Shown: positions 46,559 to 59,398 of the stretch, piece by piece
Layout of the letters: every line of letters starts with the position of its first letter
Position numbering within the stretch: the stretch's first letter is position 1
Assembly: GCA_037178675.1 (NCBI GenBank)
Contig: JAYMGJ010000340.1
Span: forward strand, 62,001 to 126,000
Source: Scleroderma bovista
Lineage: Eukaryota > Basidiomycota > Agaricomycetes > Boletales > Sclerodermataceae
Reading direction: 5' to 3'
Length of the DNA stretch: 64,000 bases
The notes under the pieces: generated by a model
Databases searched by the model: none
The model's input: only the letters and a program-made list of their open reading frames with translations
What the model was told of the DNA's origin: nothing
Translations under genes and position numbers: made by a program

Positions 46559-47190
46559 AAAGGCGAGCGTACCTTCGAACCTGGTGTCTACCCCGACGAT
46601 GCGTACTTCGAGGATCTTGCCGCAGCTTACCGCCGTGAGCTGGAGATCTTGTACAACGCCGGCCTGCGTAACGTCCAAATAGACGATCCCATGAGGGTAA
46701 CCTCTGGAGCATATCTATGGTCGAGGGCCTGAGGAGGCTGGCGGTGATCCGAACATCCTCCTCGATAGAGCTGTATACGGCTGTATAACAAGCTTCTCGA
46801 AGGTCGACCGAAAGATTTTGTCGGGGAAACTACCACTCCATGCATTTCTGGGAAGGAGGATATGATGGCATTGCAGCCGAGTTAAATAAAGAGCTCAATG
46901 TTGATTGAATACGACACTGGATGTGCTGGTGAATCACTGTGTTGTGTCATCTAGGCTGACAAAATTGACTGAGCCGTTGCTGGCAACTTCCCAAGGATAG
47001 ACCGGTGGTACTCGGAATTGTTTACTGGAACTGGAAAATACAGAAGTGCAGAGGCAGCGCGTGGGAGAGGTAGTAAGGATACGGCACGGGGAGGAAGCGC
47101 TGAAAAAGTGTGTGTGTTGCTCCCCAGTGTAGCTTCGCCTCTCACGAAGAGGAGAATCTACTCACCACCAAGGATATGGTGAGCTTATGA
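46559..47190 (+). pseudogene. Shattered MetE-like (UROD/MetE-type) methyltransferase relic
   Basis: Pieces of the C-terminal half of a cobalamin-independent methionine-synthase-like protein appear in the right order but in changing frames. They are: EPGVYPDDAYFEDLAAAYRR with LYNAGLRNVQIDDP; M-V-E-G-L; EAGGDPNILLDRA; LYNKLLEGRPKDFVG; GNYHSMHFWEGGYDGIAAEL; IEYDTGCAGES; LPKDRPVVLGIV; and finally SFASHEEENLLTTKDM. At least four frame changes and several stops separate them. The segment that should carry the metal-binding H-x-C-R (just before G-N-Y) is deleted. The family is common in basidiomycetes and is often annotated as a homocysteine methyltransferase. This copy cannot make a working enzyme. 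The first piece follows an intron-like AG, so the ancestral gene was spliced and did not arrive as a retrocopy. Confidence 0.8.
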
Positions 47191-47649
47191 GCCTCGAGGG
47201 GCCAGCGAGCAGCTTATCTGCAAGCTAAATGGGTCGACAAAAGAACGAAATTGGCTGCCGCACAGTCGCGCAGCACTGCGCCGTCTCCGAATGTGCTGTC
47301 TAGTCGTAGCCTGTACGTGCCTGGAAGACAAATTCAGCGACATGACTGCCTGTAAAATGCGGTGTTTCCAGTGCACAGCTAGGATTAATATCATGGATTA
47401 TGTAAGTTGGTCCTGATCTTGCAGCAGCGCGGCAGTCCTATAATTATTTGGTACTGTAATACTAGTAGGTTGGACGGTTTCTTGCTGGGCCACAGATCGC
47501 AACGAGAGACGGGCCGTTGCTCAACTTTCTTTTCTTCCTCAACGTCATTTGGAAGGGTAATCTCTGCGGCTCACTTTCGATCTCGGGAGTCCAGATCAGA
47601 CTTGGAAGGACTCCGGGGCCGCCAAGTCTCGACACAGCTATCCTTAACG
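47191..47649. other. Short intergenic region before the deubiquitinase gene
   Basis: Contains the promoter and 5' leader of the 47650 gene. The frame continuing upstream of that ATG is chance. Nothing else was recognised. Confidence 0.4.
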
Positions 47650-50600
47650 ATGCCGAAGCAGAAAACCCCGACCCCACAGGAGTTGTACAGAGCACGAAAA
47701 GCACGAGAAGAAAAGGAGAAGAATGCACTCCTCCCGCCTGGCTTGATAAATCATGGCAATACGTGCTTCATGAATTCTGTACTTCAAGGAGTATGTGGCA
47801 GCCCTCGAGAATCGAACCATTTCTCACTCACTACAGCTTATAGCGACGAAATATTTGGAACAGCTCGTGAAATTCGATCCTATACCCCCTGTGATTCAGT
47901 CATCTGCCGATGTTCCCATAGCATCGCATAGATCTCCAGAACTGGCCAATAGACATGGCACCACTGGGGAGTTCGAGCTCCCAAGGACAGAAGGTCTTAC
48001 CATCGGCGATGCATTCGTTGATATGTTGTTACGAGCCTGGGAAATACGAAACAACCGCCGACGAGACATCATCCTGAGTCCCAGGTCCGTTCCAGAAACT
48101 TATCTGCATCCCGTTCTGACGTCGTTTTATTCCGAACCTAGGGATATATTAGCTACGCTAGGGCAGAAATATGACCAATATCTGGACTTCAGGCAGCAAG
48201 ATGCACACGAGTTCCTTAGCCAGCTGTTGGATGCCATGCGAATGGAAGAGATCGACGTGGGTCTTTAACGATCACCATTCTACTCCTTAATCATATCCCT
48301 CAGACGATCAAAAAGGGATCACAAATGCGGTCAAACCAATCGGGGAGCCGGCCCAGCCAACGTCTTGTGGAAAGCACCTCCAATGGTCCAATGAGGACGT
48401 CTCTGTCTGGTGACCCTGACCCATCACCTCCCCAAGATGACGGCCCCGTGCCCTTTGTCGACATGCTCTTTGGTGGAAAGCTAGCCAGCATTCTGGTTTG
48501 CCAAACCTGCAAACATGTTTCCCACACGTACGAGGACTTCAATGATCTCAGCTTAAGCATCAAGGCTGAAGACTATGTGCGGGAACGCAAGCGCGACAAG
48601 CTAAAACAACTGGCTAAAATGCTTCGGAATATATCAGCTTCGGCACTGGTCGTCGCACCACCCATGCAGCGTTCATCTTCCGTTCCCACGACTCCAGTGC
48701 GGGACTCTGCTCTGGACAGCCCTGACTTATCCGAGAACCCAAGGAGAAGAAGTATAGATCTTGTTGAGGTGCCTGTTCAGCTGTCCTCTCATGAGAAACT
48801 GGATACTGTCGCTTCGCATACGAAGTCCATCCCTCCACTGGAGTTACCTGCCACCGTCATAACACCAAACCCTGGTGCCGCGGAATCTACTACCGCTTCG
48901 GACTACTTGGATGCCCCGCTTCTGCCAGAACCTCCCGATGGTGACATGGCCGCTGGAGACAAAGCGAAACCCACCGGAAAGGAGAGAAAAGGAAAGGATG
49001 ACAATTGGGTGAAAATTAGCAGGCGCATCAGCGCGTCAGTGGGACTTTCATGGAACTCTAGAGAATCCAGTCGTAACAGCAGAGAGGAGAAGGCGAAGAA
49101 CGTCGCCTCTACCAAAGCGGCGACCAAAGCTCAAGAGGAAGATCCCCACCCACCGAACACCACTACAGTTCCAGCGTTGAACTCAGAGGTTTCGGATGAA
49201 CCCAGTTCCGCGAAAATGGATTCGGGTAGAGGACCAACTTCACTCAGTCTTGTGAATGAAAGACTGCAAGCTCAGCTGACTAACATGAAACGGTCACTGG
49301 CTACAACTCAGAAGCCCCAGGATTCCCTGTCGATGCCTCACTTTCCTCTGATTACCCGACCTTCTAGCCCTTCTATCCGCTCCAAGCGACATAAACTGCG
49401 ACCACCAAAGCTCAGTGCGGAGGAAACTGCATACCTACGCGACATCCTCGCCGACACCGTCCCTCATAATCCTTCCGGACCTTTTTCGTTCTTTAAGCAA
49501 TCCAAAGATACCATCACTCCCCCAAGTATAATCCAGAACACGTTTTTGAAGGTCACCCAACTTCGAGGTATAGAGGAGTGTTTACGGCTCTTCACTTCCG
49601 TGGAGGTGCTAGATGGGGAAAATATGGTTCGCTGCCGTCGCTGTTGGAAGATCGCAAATGGTGTTTACAAACCACCAGTGGAGAGGTCTCCCCACGACAG
49701 TGATTCTTGCACTGACAGTGATGACGAGAGCAATGGCGATGTTAAACAAGCATCTTCTTCGCTATCAATACATACCCCCGAGTCAAGGAAGTCCGAGCCT
49801 GGATCTGCAAGTGCAATGACACGGGTTTCTGGCACCAATTCTAATGTACACGAAGATGCTTCTGAAAAATCTCATACAATCCTTCGTGATTCGCCGCTAA
49901 CGTCTATTACCAAGACTCCGAGGCCCCCTCCTCCAGCCCTACAACTCAATGATTGTGCAAACTTTGACGATACCTCCCTTGGTGATTCCCTTTCTCAGCA
50001 GAATACTCCCATACTTTCGATTTCAATGACTACCCCTCAATCTCCACGCTCTGTTGGGACAGCGAAAGCGGCCCCATCGAGAGGGAGTACCATGTCATCC
50101 TTTGTGACAGAAGTATATGCTGCAACTCCATCGTCTTCTAGGACTTCGTTAAGCGCCCCATTTGACCGGCATAGAAAAGATAGAGATCGTGTTTCTGATA
50201 GTGCCACAGAAAGTGATGGCATCTCTGAAGGAGAGAGTGACGCAGTATATGTCTTCTCTGATGTCTCATCTGCTGCATCTCCAATATTGTCGCCGAGCGC
50301 ATCCCAAACACATTTCGAATCCGCAGCGCTATGTGTTCAAGAAGCTCACCCGAAGGAGAAATCGGGTAGCACTGGCATCCCCCGTTCCAAGCAAGTGCTT
50401 ATGCGGCCAGCATATAAGCGATACCTCATCTCTACCCCACCCCCCATCCTTGTCATCCATCTGAAGCGCTTCCAGCAAACATCGAAGGTTCCCTTAGCGT
50501 CGTTTGCATCAGGCTTCAAGAAACTCGATGACTACATCTCGTTTCCGGAGTACCTAGATTTGGCACCTTACCTCGCGCCCAAGAAAGAGGATTATTTCCC

Positions 50601-50940
50601 TACCAAATGTTCGACTGCGGGTGGTCGCATTGGAAGAACAGAACCGTGCATGTATCGACTCTATGCTGTGGTCGTACACATCGGAAACTTGGTACGTCAT
50701 TTTTTGATAACGATTCGCTTCTTCCTTACAGCCTGTTATTAGTTGGGTGGACATTACATCGCATATACGGCTCTCCCGTCCTCAGACGTTCAGCAAAGGG
50801 ACCTTTCCCTTGAGGAGAAGCATTCAGATGAGAGAACGCCAAGGGATTGGGCATACATCAGCGATACTGTCGTCCGCCTTGCCTCATTCGACGAAGTGAT
50901 GAAGAGTAAAGCATACATTTGTATGTATGAGCGAGTCTGA
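47650..50940 (+). CDS. Ubiquitin carboxyl-terminal hydrolase (USP family, USP16/45-like)
   Basis: A cysteine protease that removes ubiquitin. Four exons (47650-47790, 47837-48256, 48304-50691, 50743-50940), all joined in phase 0, give 1048 residues. The Cys box is LINHGNTCFMNSVLQG with catalytic Cys39. The QQD box (YLDFRQQDAHEFLSQLLDAM) lies near residue 165. The zinc-ribbon pairs are C-Q-T-C in LVCQTCKHVSHTYEDFNDLS and C-R-R-C in NMVRCRRCWK. The PPILVIHLKRF box is late. The His box is VVHIGNLLGGHYIAYTALPS, rebuilt across the last intron. The end, W-A-Y-I-S-D-T-V-V-R, precedes Y-I-C-M-Y-E. Long disordered Ser-rich inserts separate the zinc-finger parts, as in fungal USP16/45 relatives. All catalytic residues are present. 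No N-terminal ZnF-UBP domain was seen, so substrate class is open. Confidence 0.93.
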
Positions 50941-52032
50941 GCTGCTGTCTCTTTCTTGTCTGATGATCAGCAAGCTTTTGTTAATGACCACTTTCCTGGA
51001 CGCTCTTATAATATTTTTATTTACTTCTTGTTCAGGTCCACACCTTGTCACAGTACTGACTTCTGTATACCATGGCACTCTGCATATTTATACACCTCTG
51101 ATACCCCCGCCGAGGTAGTCAGATCATCTCGTTGATCTTAGAAATATTCACCACCTGCTTGAGTTTGCGTTTTCAAATCGAGACGCCCATGTAGAGAAGT
51201 GATTGACCTGAAAATCAACATTCCAGCAGTCGAGACAACGCCCTCGGCGAAGGTCCAATTTATTGTTAATGAAAACGAACCAACATAGGTCCTCATAGAA
51301 AGCGACATCCATTAGGAGCTTTCAATAGTTCAATACAACGCACGCAATGACTAGATCGTACCGTGGGTCGCGTTGTTTTATCTTTTCATTTATCTTGTTC
51401 TGCCTGTTATTGTAGTGTGGTCCCCAGACTACGACCTAGGGATGATGTTCCTGTTGGCAGAAGAGCGTGACTTCAAGAAATCAGCGACGATGTTTCCTTC
51501 GCAGCGGAAGTCTTTGGAATCCGTAAAGCTGCATGGTCCTCCAGACTGTTGTTCTCGTACTGCTAAGACTCGAAAGCTAACCCACGGGCCGATGTCTTGA
51601 TCGCAAGACAAGCAGACCCAACCAGTATACTTGAATGGTAGGTCTTGAATGGAATTCTTCTCTTTGTGCGACACAGATCGAAATTTCAGACCTTCAACGA
51701 AATACCGGTAAAATAGGACGTCCAACAGCCTCAGTCATAAGCATTTCATGCCAGATAACGGGACGCCAGTAGTTAGCTTGACACCTCCACGGGGTTGTGG
51801 ATCAGATATCGAAGAGACTCTCGTCGCTTGCCTCGAGCATCTCTTTATCTCCGCTTACCAGTCGCATCATGCAGAGCCTAGTATGCAACGAATGGGATTT
51901 TACGTGTAGATTCGACCCACCAGATTTGCCGACACCCAGCTTGCCGATTTGATGAACTGTCTGCGACTCCTCATCAACTGGGTACATAGATATCTTGCCA
52001 AGGGCCAATACCCACTTGAAACTTGAACCGCA
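50941..52032. other. Intergenic 1.1 kb, nothing convincing
   Basis: Tandem gap between the deubiquitinase and MYND genes. Minus-strand frames at 51429-51725 and 51802-52008 are open, and the first has a C-x-x-C pair. Neither has a clear start, splice partners or a known family. They may be relics. Confidence 0.35.
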
Positions 52033-54359
52033 ATGCCTGGTCCTCGAGGGAAGCAGAATGGCGCAAAGAAAGGGAAGCCGAAATCACAAGCATCAGTCAC
52101 AGCGAGTTCAAGGTCAATGGAGTTCGCGCCATTGATTGAGGCTATAGACCGCGCAGAGGATTGGAACACGGTAGCCAACTTGCTTTGCAACTACCTGGAA
52201 TTACCTGGTGCGATCCTGAGACCCTGACCTGGTCCGAAACTCACTCAAGATCACAGACCTGACCCGCCGCAGTGGCCTCAAAAAAGTCTACAATAACTTC
52301 GATGCTATCTACAAGCGCATCGACAGCCTTTATACAGCAAACTCAAATAACGAGAAGATCGCAGGGGGCACCATTGGTATATACACCAAGATGTGTGCAG
52401 ATTCTATCCTCCGAAATCGTCTGTTTCAGCAAGGTTTGTAGTTCTCTCCTTCTCTTGTGATGATGATTAATTATGTGTCTAGGTCTTCTGTCCAAAATCA
52501 TGCCACTGGTCGAGCGAGATGGATCTAGACGTCTTGCTCTCAGAACGTTGACAACTGTGACCCTACATGGCGGAGTCGACATTCGTCAGGAGATCGCTCT
52601 CCAGACACCTATTTTGATCAGCGTTCTGCAGCGTTACCCAGATGACTTTGACTCCGCAGAACTTGCGATGTCGACCATGGCTCATGCTATAGGCGCAGCC
52701 ATGTGTTCCGAGCAGAAGTTGGCGATGAAGTACATCAGAGCATTCAAAATGCCCACACTGTTACCCCTTGTCTTGGAATGGCTCAGTAAGCCTGGAATCA
52801 GTGTTCAGCTTCTCCATCACGGCCTAGAGTTGCTCGCACAGACGACGCTTCACTGTTGGCAGGATTGGATGGCCTATCCACCAGCAATCGAATTCTTTGT
52901 TGCTTGTATGCGCGGACCCGATCTTTCCAGTCGGTGTTATGCACTTGGCGGATTGATTCGGCTGCACAACACGTGTTCCGAGCAAGACCAACGCTTCAAC
53001 GATCCAAACAAACTTATTAACGCCCTGCAGGGCAATTTCCCAGATCATCTCAAAGATGTCATGATGGACTACGGATTGCTCCGTTGTGATGCATATGTAA
53101 CTCTTCGCTCTGTAAGAGATTATCAGCAAGCCATGATGGGCTGTACGCAGGATAAAGACCTGTACTCATTGGGACTCAAACTTACTGAGCTCATCACCCG
53201 GAACGAGTTCTCCATTGGCGAGGGTGGTTTCCAATCGCCTAATCCACGCACAGGCAAGATGGAAATGTTAGACGTTGGTCTGCCCTTCAAGATGTGGACC
53301 GATGCCTTACCTCTGTGCGCCAAAGCTATTCGCGAAAAGGGTCGGCCTAATGACCTTGATCTCGCGGACATGCTCGACATGAAGTTTTTCATCGTTCGTT
53401 CCCGTGTCTCCGAGGCGGTGGCACTCGCCAAGTCGTCCATCAAGCGCAATCCCAAGTTCCCATACTTCTACTACGTGGTGACCCTCGGCATCGACATCGA
53501 AGAGGGCCTGCGTTGCGCGAAGAAGGGCCTCAAGTGTCCCAATGCCACTCCATTTGTCCGGTTTGGACTAATGCACCGGGCTGTCGAGATTGCCGGAAAC
53601 TTGGGTATCTGCCGCATCCAAGAGTCGAGCGAGGGCGATAAGAGATGGGAGGAGGGTGTCGCCTTTTTGACCAGTTCATTGGAGGACGCAAAGGCCTACG
53701 TTGCACAAGCCCCTCCCGACGCACGGCACATGAAAAATGTCATTTACTGGTATATCTGTCTTACGATCGCGATGAAGGGACCAGATATGTCAGAGGACTT
53801 GAGCGAATTACAGGTATCTTTAGCTTCGGCGTTTTACTGAATTTCGCGATAAACTAATGATGTGTCCAGCCTGCCCTTAGCAAGCTGGCAGATGCTGATG
53901 AATTCAGTAGACTATTTTGGGTTAAACCACCGAAAACGCAGCTGCGTCTCACTCAAGAAGTTATCCTGAAACACTACTCGGCCGGCATAAAGAAATGGGG
54001 TTCTGTTGTTGCAAACTTCAATAGCGTGCTCGGCCATGAGAAGCACATCTTTTCTCCGACGAGCGCCGAGGACCAGCTGGCACTTTGGTTAGCGGACATC
54101 AAAATCGAAGATGGTGAAGAGCAAGGGCCTATGTTGTGTGCTCATCCGAGGATTACTACCAATACCGTGGAACTTTATCGGTGCTCGTGGTGCGGCAATC
54201 CGAGTGCAGTTCTTCGCAAGTGCAGTGGGTGTGAGAAAACGAGGTGAGATACCAGATTGTAGCCTTGGATCGGATCCTAAATGTGTATGCAGGTACTGTG
54301 ACACGACCTGTCAAAAATCCCACTGGTCCACACACAAAGCTACATGCAACAAGAAGTAG
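52033..54359 (+). CDS. MYND zinc-finger, helical-repeat protein
   Basis: A spliced protein of about 690 residues. Exon 1 (52033-52207) has a basic, Lys/Gly-rich N-terminus (MPGPRGKQNGAKKGKPKSQA), then EFAPLIEAIDRAEDWNTVAN. It joins across 52208-52256 to DLTRRSGLKKVYNNFDAIYK. The long middle is a run of helical repeats, ARM/TPR-like (LVERDGSRRLALRTLTTVTL, LHHGLELLAQTTLHCWQDWM), and ends in short TPR-like turns. The C-terminus is a MYND zinc finger in two exons: CSWCGNPSAVLRKCSGC joined to YCDTTCQKSHWSTHKATC, with the full Cys/His set. MYND domains bind Pro-rich partners. The protein is a probable scaffold or regulator in the cytosol or nucleus; no SET domain is present. Exact function unknown. 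Confidence 0.85.
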
Positions 54360-54603
54360 GGGACGCCTGCTATGGTTGGCATATGTCTGATAATGAGAGC
54401 GGGTTTGTATCTAGTTTGTAACCCCGTGTATGACGGTCTTCAGTGCGTCATAGTAATACTAGTAAATAAGGTACACATTTTCGTGGTAACCAAAGCAGCA
54501 AAACGGTTGTTTGGCAACCTGACCACGGCCCAAACAAAGATCGCCATTGGTGCCGACGGTCGCGTTGCACTGTATTCGTTCCGCGCAGTACTAATCCTCC
54601 ACT

Positions 54604-57444
54604 ATGACGGAGGCAGTCTTCAAGGACATACCTGAGTTATTCGAAGTCGGTCATTTCTGTCTCACCGTGATCTGCGAAGGCAAGCGGGCTGATCGTCGGA
54701 ATTTAGGTCGAAATCGGTGAAGCTCTGACAGCGAGGACAGAGAGCCTTGGTAAGAGACTGGATTATCTCTGCATGATACAACAAGCGAAGCTCATTTCTG
54801 TGGAGCTACCTTTCGTGAACTTGGACCTCCAGACCTCTGTTATGTCGTGAAGAGCACAGGAAAGACAGGTCAGCGCGATGTACGTCGATATATCTTGTGG
54901 TCATACTATTCTTTTACCTTTGCGGGAACGTATATGTAGTTTGGCTCGTTCCATTTCGTCTCAGGCGTTGACGCTTCTTCGTCTGCTTCCCTCGCCGCTT
55001 ACATCAACTCCTTGACCTACTCTCTGGAGGATAACTCAGCCTGGTTCTCGAAAGGCCCGGTCTGGAAAGTTAGGAATGGTTCTTACTGGTGAGTTCCTTC
55101 TTCATACCTTCGCTACTTCATTGACAACAAACCACACAGTTGTTTTAATGCGTTCTCTCGCGTAGATGTTCGCGTCGACGTCAAGATCCCTGGTGGAGTG
55201 AATGCTTACGTAGTCGATTTGCGTGGGGAACGGTTCGTTGGTTTTCATTTCTAGCGGAACATGCCCTTTCATATGCTACTCTAGACACGAAGCCACGCCC
55301 GAAATTTGGCAAGAAACATACGTGTCCGCACTCCTTCGGGCAATTCTGTACTCCGATGATCCCACCTACTGGCTAGATGCATACAGGAAGCTCGATCCAA
55401 TCACTGCCTCCGAGGGCGAAGTGCGCTTCCTGCAAGCCGCAGAAGCCTTGTTTATGAAGGGTAAAGCTCCCATGTTCTCACCCTCATCAATCATGTGCTG
55501 ACTTTCATTTCTAGGCTGGCAAGTGGGATCAGATCCAGAGATCCAAGTCGCGACGATCGTCTCAAATCATTTGACAGCCGGTATTCTGAAATATTTTGGT
55601 GGAAGTGGGCGTTGGCAACAAGCTGCGAACCTTTTTGAAAAGCTTTCCGCACGTGAACCGGAAATTGCCTCACTTCTTGCCAAAAGTTACCTGGGAATGA
55701 GTAAGATTCGCACGTAATCCTATACGGTGGCCACTGACTGGATGGTTATGCAGACGAGGAGGTGAAGGCGGTCCAAATTATATCAACTGCCATAAGGCAT
55801 ACACCCCGCTCCTACACTCTCCTACATGTTCAGAGTGACTTTCTTCGCTCCAAAGGCCAAATCGATTGGGCACTTAAACTTGCGAAGGAGGCCGTAAATT
55901 GCGCTCCAAGTGAATTCGTCACATGGGAGAAACTCACAGAACTTTACATCGATGGGAAGGACTACGAATCTGTGAGCTGTTTTCGTCTTCGCTTTTTGGG
56001 CCGCCCCTGAGTATGCCAGGCCCTACTCACGCTGAATTCATGTCCAATGTTCACCTACAACGGGAGGGATACTCACCGTGCCATTCCAACCTCTCGCGTA
56101 AATATTCCGGTCAAACGGCAGATTAGTGACCTTCTTCCCGAGAAACAGAGGACTGAGGACGACGAGGTTAGTTACTGGCTTACGTCCGGAAAACATATCC
56201 GCCTGACGTCCTTGTTTAGGCAGACCCGGCCCTCCTTCGTTTGCCGGCTCCTGGTCTGCGAGGGACCTGGGCGCGAGCATATGCCCTTCTTACTCGTTTG
56301 GTTTCTGAGATAGGGTGGGACGAGCTTTTGAAAACCCGGAGTGCTGTCTTTGTGATGGAGGAAGAATACCGCATGCAGAAAGCGCAGTCAGATTTCCAAA
56401 ACGCTGCCCTCAAACAGCGAACGCGCTCCGCGGCTGAAGGTGCCTCGGACGGAGGGAGCACTGTTATACACGAAGACGGATCGGTCTCAAAAATGTCGGA
56501 AACGTTAACCCTCACCGCAGATGATGATGCGTCGACTAGAACTGTGCATAGCTCAGGGGGATCCAAGGCATCTGACCCTGGTGGTAAGACGGACGATGGG
56601 GGCCTCAGCCCTTCGAACAGCATTCCTATCATCCGGGTATCAACTGAATCAGAGATAGAGAAGGAGTTGGCGGAGTCGAGTCGGATGACGCCCAATGGAA
56701 CGGACAAGGATGGTGATGGGCCCAGCCTAGCAGGCGCCACCCTGGAGAAACCTACCGCTGCTGCTGCTGCAAATGAAGAGGCGGAATCTTCGCCATCTAC
56801 TCCACAGGAGATGTTTTCCTTCACTAACAAGCGTTTGTGCGAACGTTGGCTGGATAATCTTTTCATGGTACTCTATGAGGTGGGCGGCAACGAGTCGACC
56901 TCTGGTAGTCGCTGAATTCCTTGTCGCGCAGGATCTCAGAGTGTGGACGATATTCAGAGCCGAGGTGGCGCATTTCAAGACACAGCATGTTGCATATCGG
57001 AAAACTGGCATGGAATGGGAGATCCTCGGCGATTTGGGCCTTCGCCTGCACCACAAGGAGGAAGCGAAGGAAGCATATCAGAGGTGCATCGAGACTTCGC
57101 GGTACTCCCAAAAGCCGTGGGCAAAGCTACTGGACATGTACGCGGAGGAGGGCGACATCAATCATACCATCCAGGCTGGTATAAGGGTTGCCACATACCA
57201 ACATGCTGACTTCACGGAGATGACGGTAGGTGTTGTGCTGGTGTTATAAGGGGTGCTCGCTGAGGATGATCTGTAGTACCCGACACTTATTGCGCGGTGT
57301 TTCTTTAAATTGGGGCAGATCCATGGTCATGCCAAAATTTCCTTTACCCTACTGAGCATGGGACTCCCTGAAAATATCCTCAAGATTATGGAGAGCTACC
57401 TGCAATATGGCAAGACATTCAAGGTGGAAGGATACGATTTTTGA
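54604..57444 (+). CDS. ChAPs-family protein (Bch/Bud7/Chs6-like), exomer subunit
   Basis: ChAPs (Chs5-Arf1-binding proteins) form the exomer coat with Chs5 and carry chitin synthase and other cargo from the trans-Golgi to the surface. Conserved pieces in order: E-L-F-E-V-G-H-F near the start (exon 1 end uncertain), GATFRELGPPDLCYVVKS, GVDASSSASLAAYINSLTYS, IPGGVNAYVVDLRGE, ATPEIWQETYVSALLRAILY, TPR-like helices (EEVKAVQIISTAIRHTPRSY), NSCPMFTYNGRDTHRAIP, ARAYALLTRLVSEIGWDELL, KRLCERWLDNLFMVLYE, then MEWEILGDLGLRLHHKEEAK and the end F-K-V-E-G-Y-D-F. A Ser/Thr/Asp-rich insert (56.4-56.8 kb) splits the domain, as is usual. About ten introns are needed. The 5' exon and the join at 54700-54810 are the weakest points. 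Confidence 0.88.
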
Positions 57445-57715
57445 TACAATTATGTTTCTTGTTCTTTCGATTAGAAGATTCCAGCCTGAATTCATATGCG
57501 AACTTGGGTGAGAGTTTGGATTTCCTGACTAAGTAAATGAAATTGGGGAAGTGTTAGGGTGGCAACGTCCACTTGGATCATTACCTTGTCTCCTTCCGCA
57601 TCCTTGCCCCACCCTTGTCTCGAGCGTCACCGGTAATCGTTCTTGTAGCGAACCTTCGCTGTGTCCCTTACTGGTGCTGGAACCCATTCTCGAAGTGCAT
57701 AGCGGTGACTGTCCA

Positions 57716-58951
57716 AATGTCTGATTCTCCTATCCGACGACTCTCCTCAGCCAATTGTCCCAGCCAGCTCAAGCGGGAAGAGAATCTCATCAATGCATAC
57801 GAAGCAGAGGAAGAACGAATAATCAATGTCTTGTCTCGCAAGTTGGAGCAGGTATGGGCTGTCTTGCTCGTCCGGCCGAGGGTGTACCGATAGCGATTTC
57901 TGTATCCACAGCTCCGCGAAGAGAAGATCCAACTTGAAAATGCCCTCGAGGCTGAGTCGGAATCTCATGTGAACCGCCTCAACAGAGAGCTCTCCGCGCT
58001 ACGACTGGCACAGGTTCAGCAACAAGCGGCGGCCTCTACCTCCACTTCTCCAGACGCGAGAGCTGGGACGTCCACGTTCCTGAATGGGTATGATCCCACT
58101 GCTCCGAGTCCCGAAGTATTGCTGGAGGCCATGCGGCATGAAAACGAGCAGCTGCGCAACCGCTTGGTGGACACTGAACGGGACTACGTGCGTATTGCTC
58201 GACTGAACGAAATCTATCGTGAAGAATTGCTGGAGCACCGGCGTAGAGTGAGCCATTCACTTGTGGAGGTGTCATTAGATTGTTAATAGGATTCGTAAAG
58301 CTTGGACTGTCAGTGGATAACCTAGTTGGGCTGTCATCAACCGACCCGTTGTCGCAGCCTACCCACCGCCGGTCCATACCCTCTTTGCCTAGCACATCCG
58401 TGGTACATTCGTCGAGTGCTCGGGTCACACACAGTGTGCCCATACCGCGGCCGTCATCCTCCATTCGTCGGCCGATCAACAACCCCTCCGAAAGCACCAC
58501 GCCACTCTCACATTCTCCCTCGTCCACCGAATCACCCTCACCCTTTTCGCCTTTGACCACTAATCCTGCGAGTTACGTGAGCAACGGCACCCATTTGACG
58601 ACACCCCCTTCGTCGGCTTCACTGAGCTCCAATCTACCGCCCCCGTATCCTGCACCCAATCCCCATGCGCTGACGTACCCATCCGTCCCACCTCCGTCGC
58701 TGTCTTCGTCCTATGGGTCGCCTGTCATCTCGTACATCCCACACCGTGAGAATTCCACAGCTTCTGCGGATGCTTTGCGGACGAGCGGATCAGACCGGCG
58801 CATCGCGGAGTCGGGGACGTTCAGGAACGGTCGCAGCCGTAGCCACAGAGAGAGCGTCGAAAGAGGCGCTCGGATCGCAGAGACGGGGACACTGGTCCCT
58901 CGTTCACGAGCGGGGAGTCAAAGCCTGGGGACGACTGAGCATCTGACTTGA
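57716..58951 (+). CDS. CCDC6/DUF2046-like coiled-coil protein
   Basis: Exon 1 starts at the ATG at 57716 and ends at 57851 (GTATGG donor). Exon 2 starts at 57912, and a third exon opens near 58299 after an intron. The N-terminal coiled coil reads KREENLINAYEAEEERIINV, then LREEKIQLENALEAESESHV and NRLNREL. This matches the CCDC6 pattern of paired E-E-x-x-x-N-x-L and L-x-x-E-K units. A second helix (HENEQLRNRLVDTERDYVRI) follows, and the domain closes with H-R-R-R-L-G-L-S-V-D-N-L. The last 210 residues are Ser/Pro-rich and disordered. CCDC6 proteins are cytoskeletal or signalling adaptors with poorly known fungal roles. An additional upstream coding exon is possible, because metazoan relatives have more helices before this point. 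Confidence 0.78.
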
Positions 58952-59398
58952 CTGCAATGCTTGGGTCCGTCTTGTACTCAAACTGTGATCTTGGATACTT
59001 TGTACTAGTAATTAAGGTTTACTTTCCATGATGATAAGCTCGTCTAATTGTTCCGAATGAGTCGAACAATGCAGAGGATCATCGCCTCCCTGACTGGGAC
59101 CCCGAAACATACCCGACGCGTCGGGGTGGGCGCATTGTGAAAACATAGCAAACCGATGGCTTTTCACGCAAAACACATTCTCCAAACTGTCTATTTAGCT
59201 CTCTGCATCGTTGTGGACACAAGGCACCCAAGCACACGCCCAACAAGCGGAAAGAGCACCGCCAATGAACCCAACAAAGGTGCACGGGGTCCTCCCGCCC
59301 GTTGCCCCATCGGGGCCGGGCTGTGACTCGCGCATCGGAGGCTGTTCGGTATAAAGGGGAGACGCGCACATTTGCATCCGCAACCCCCTTTTTTTTCC
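58952..59398. promoter_or_regulatory. Promoter region of the small heat-shock protein gene
   Basis: About 450 bp between the coiled-coil gene and the Hsp20 gene. A TATAAAG box lies at 59350-59356, 43 bp before the ATG. I did not find a convincing array of nGAAn heat-shock elements by eye, so heat induction is inferred from the gene product and TATA box only. Confidence 0.5.
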
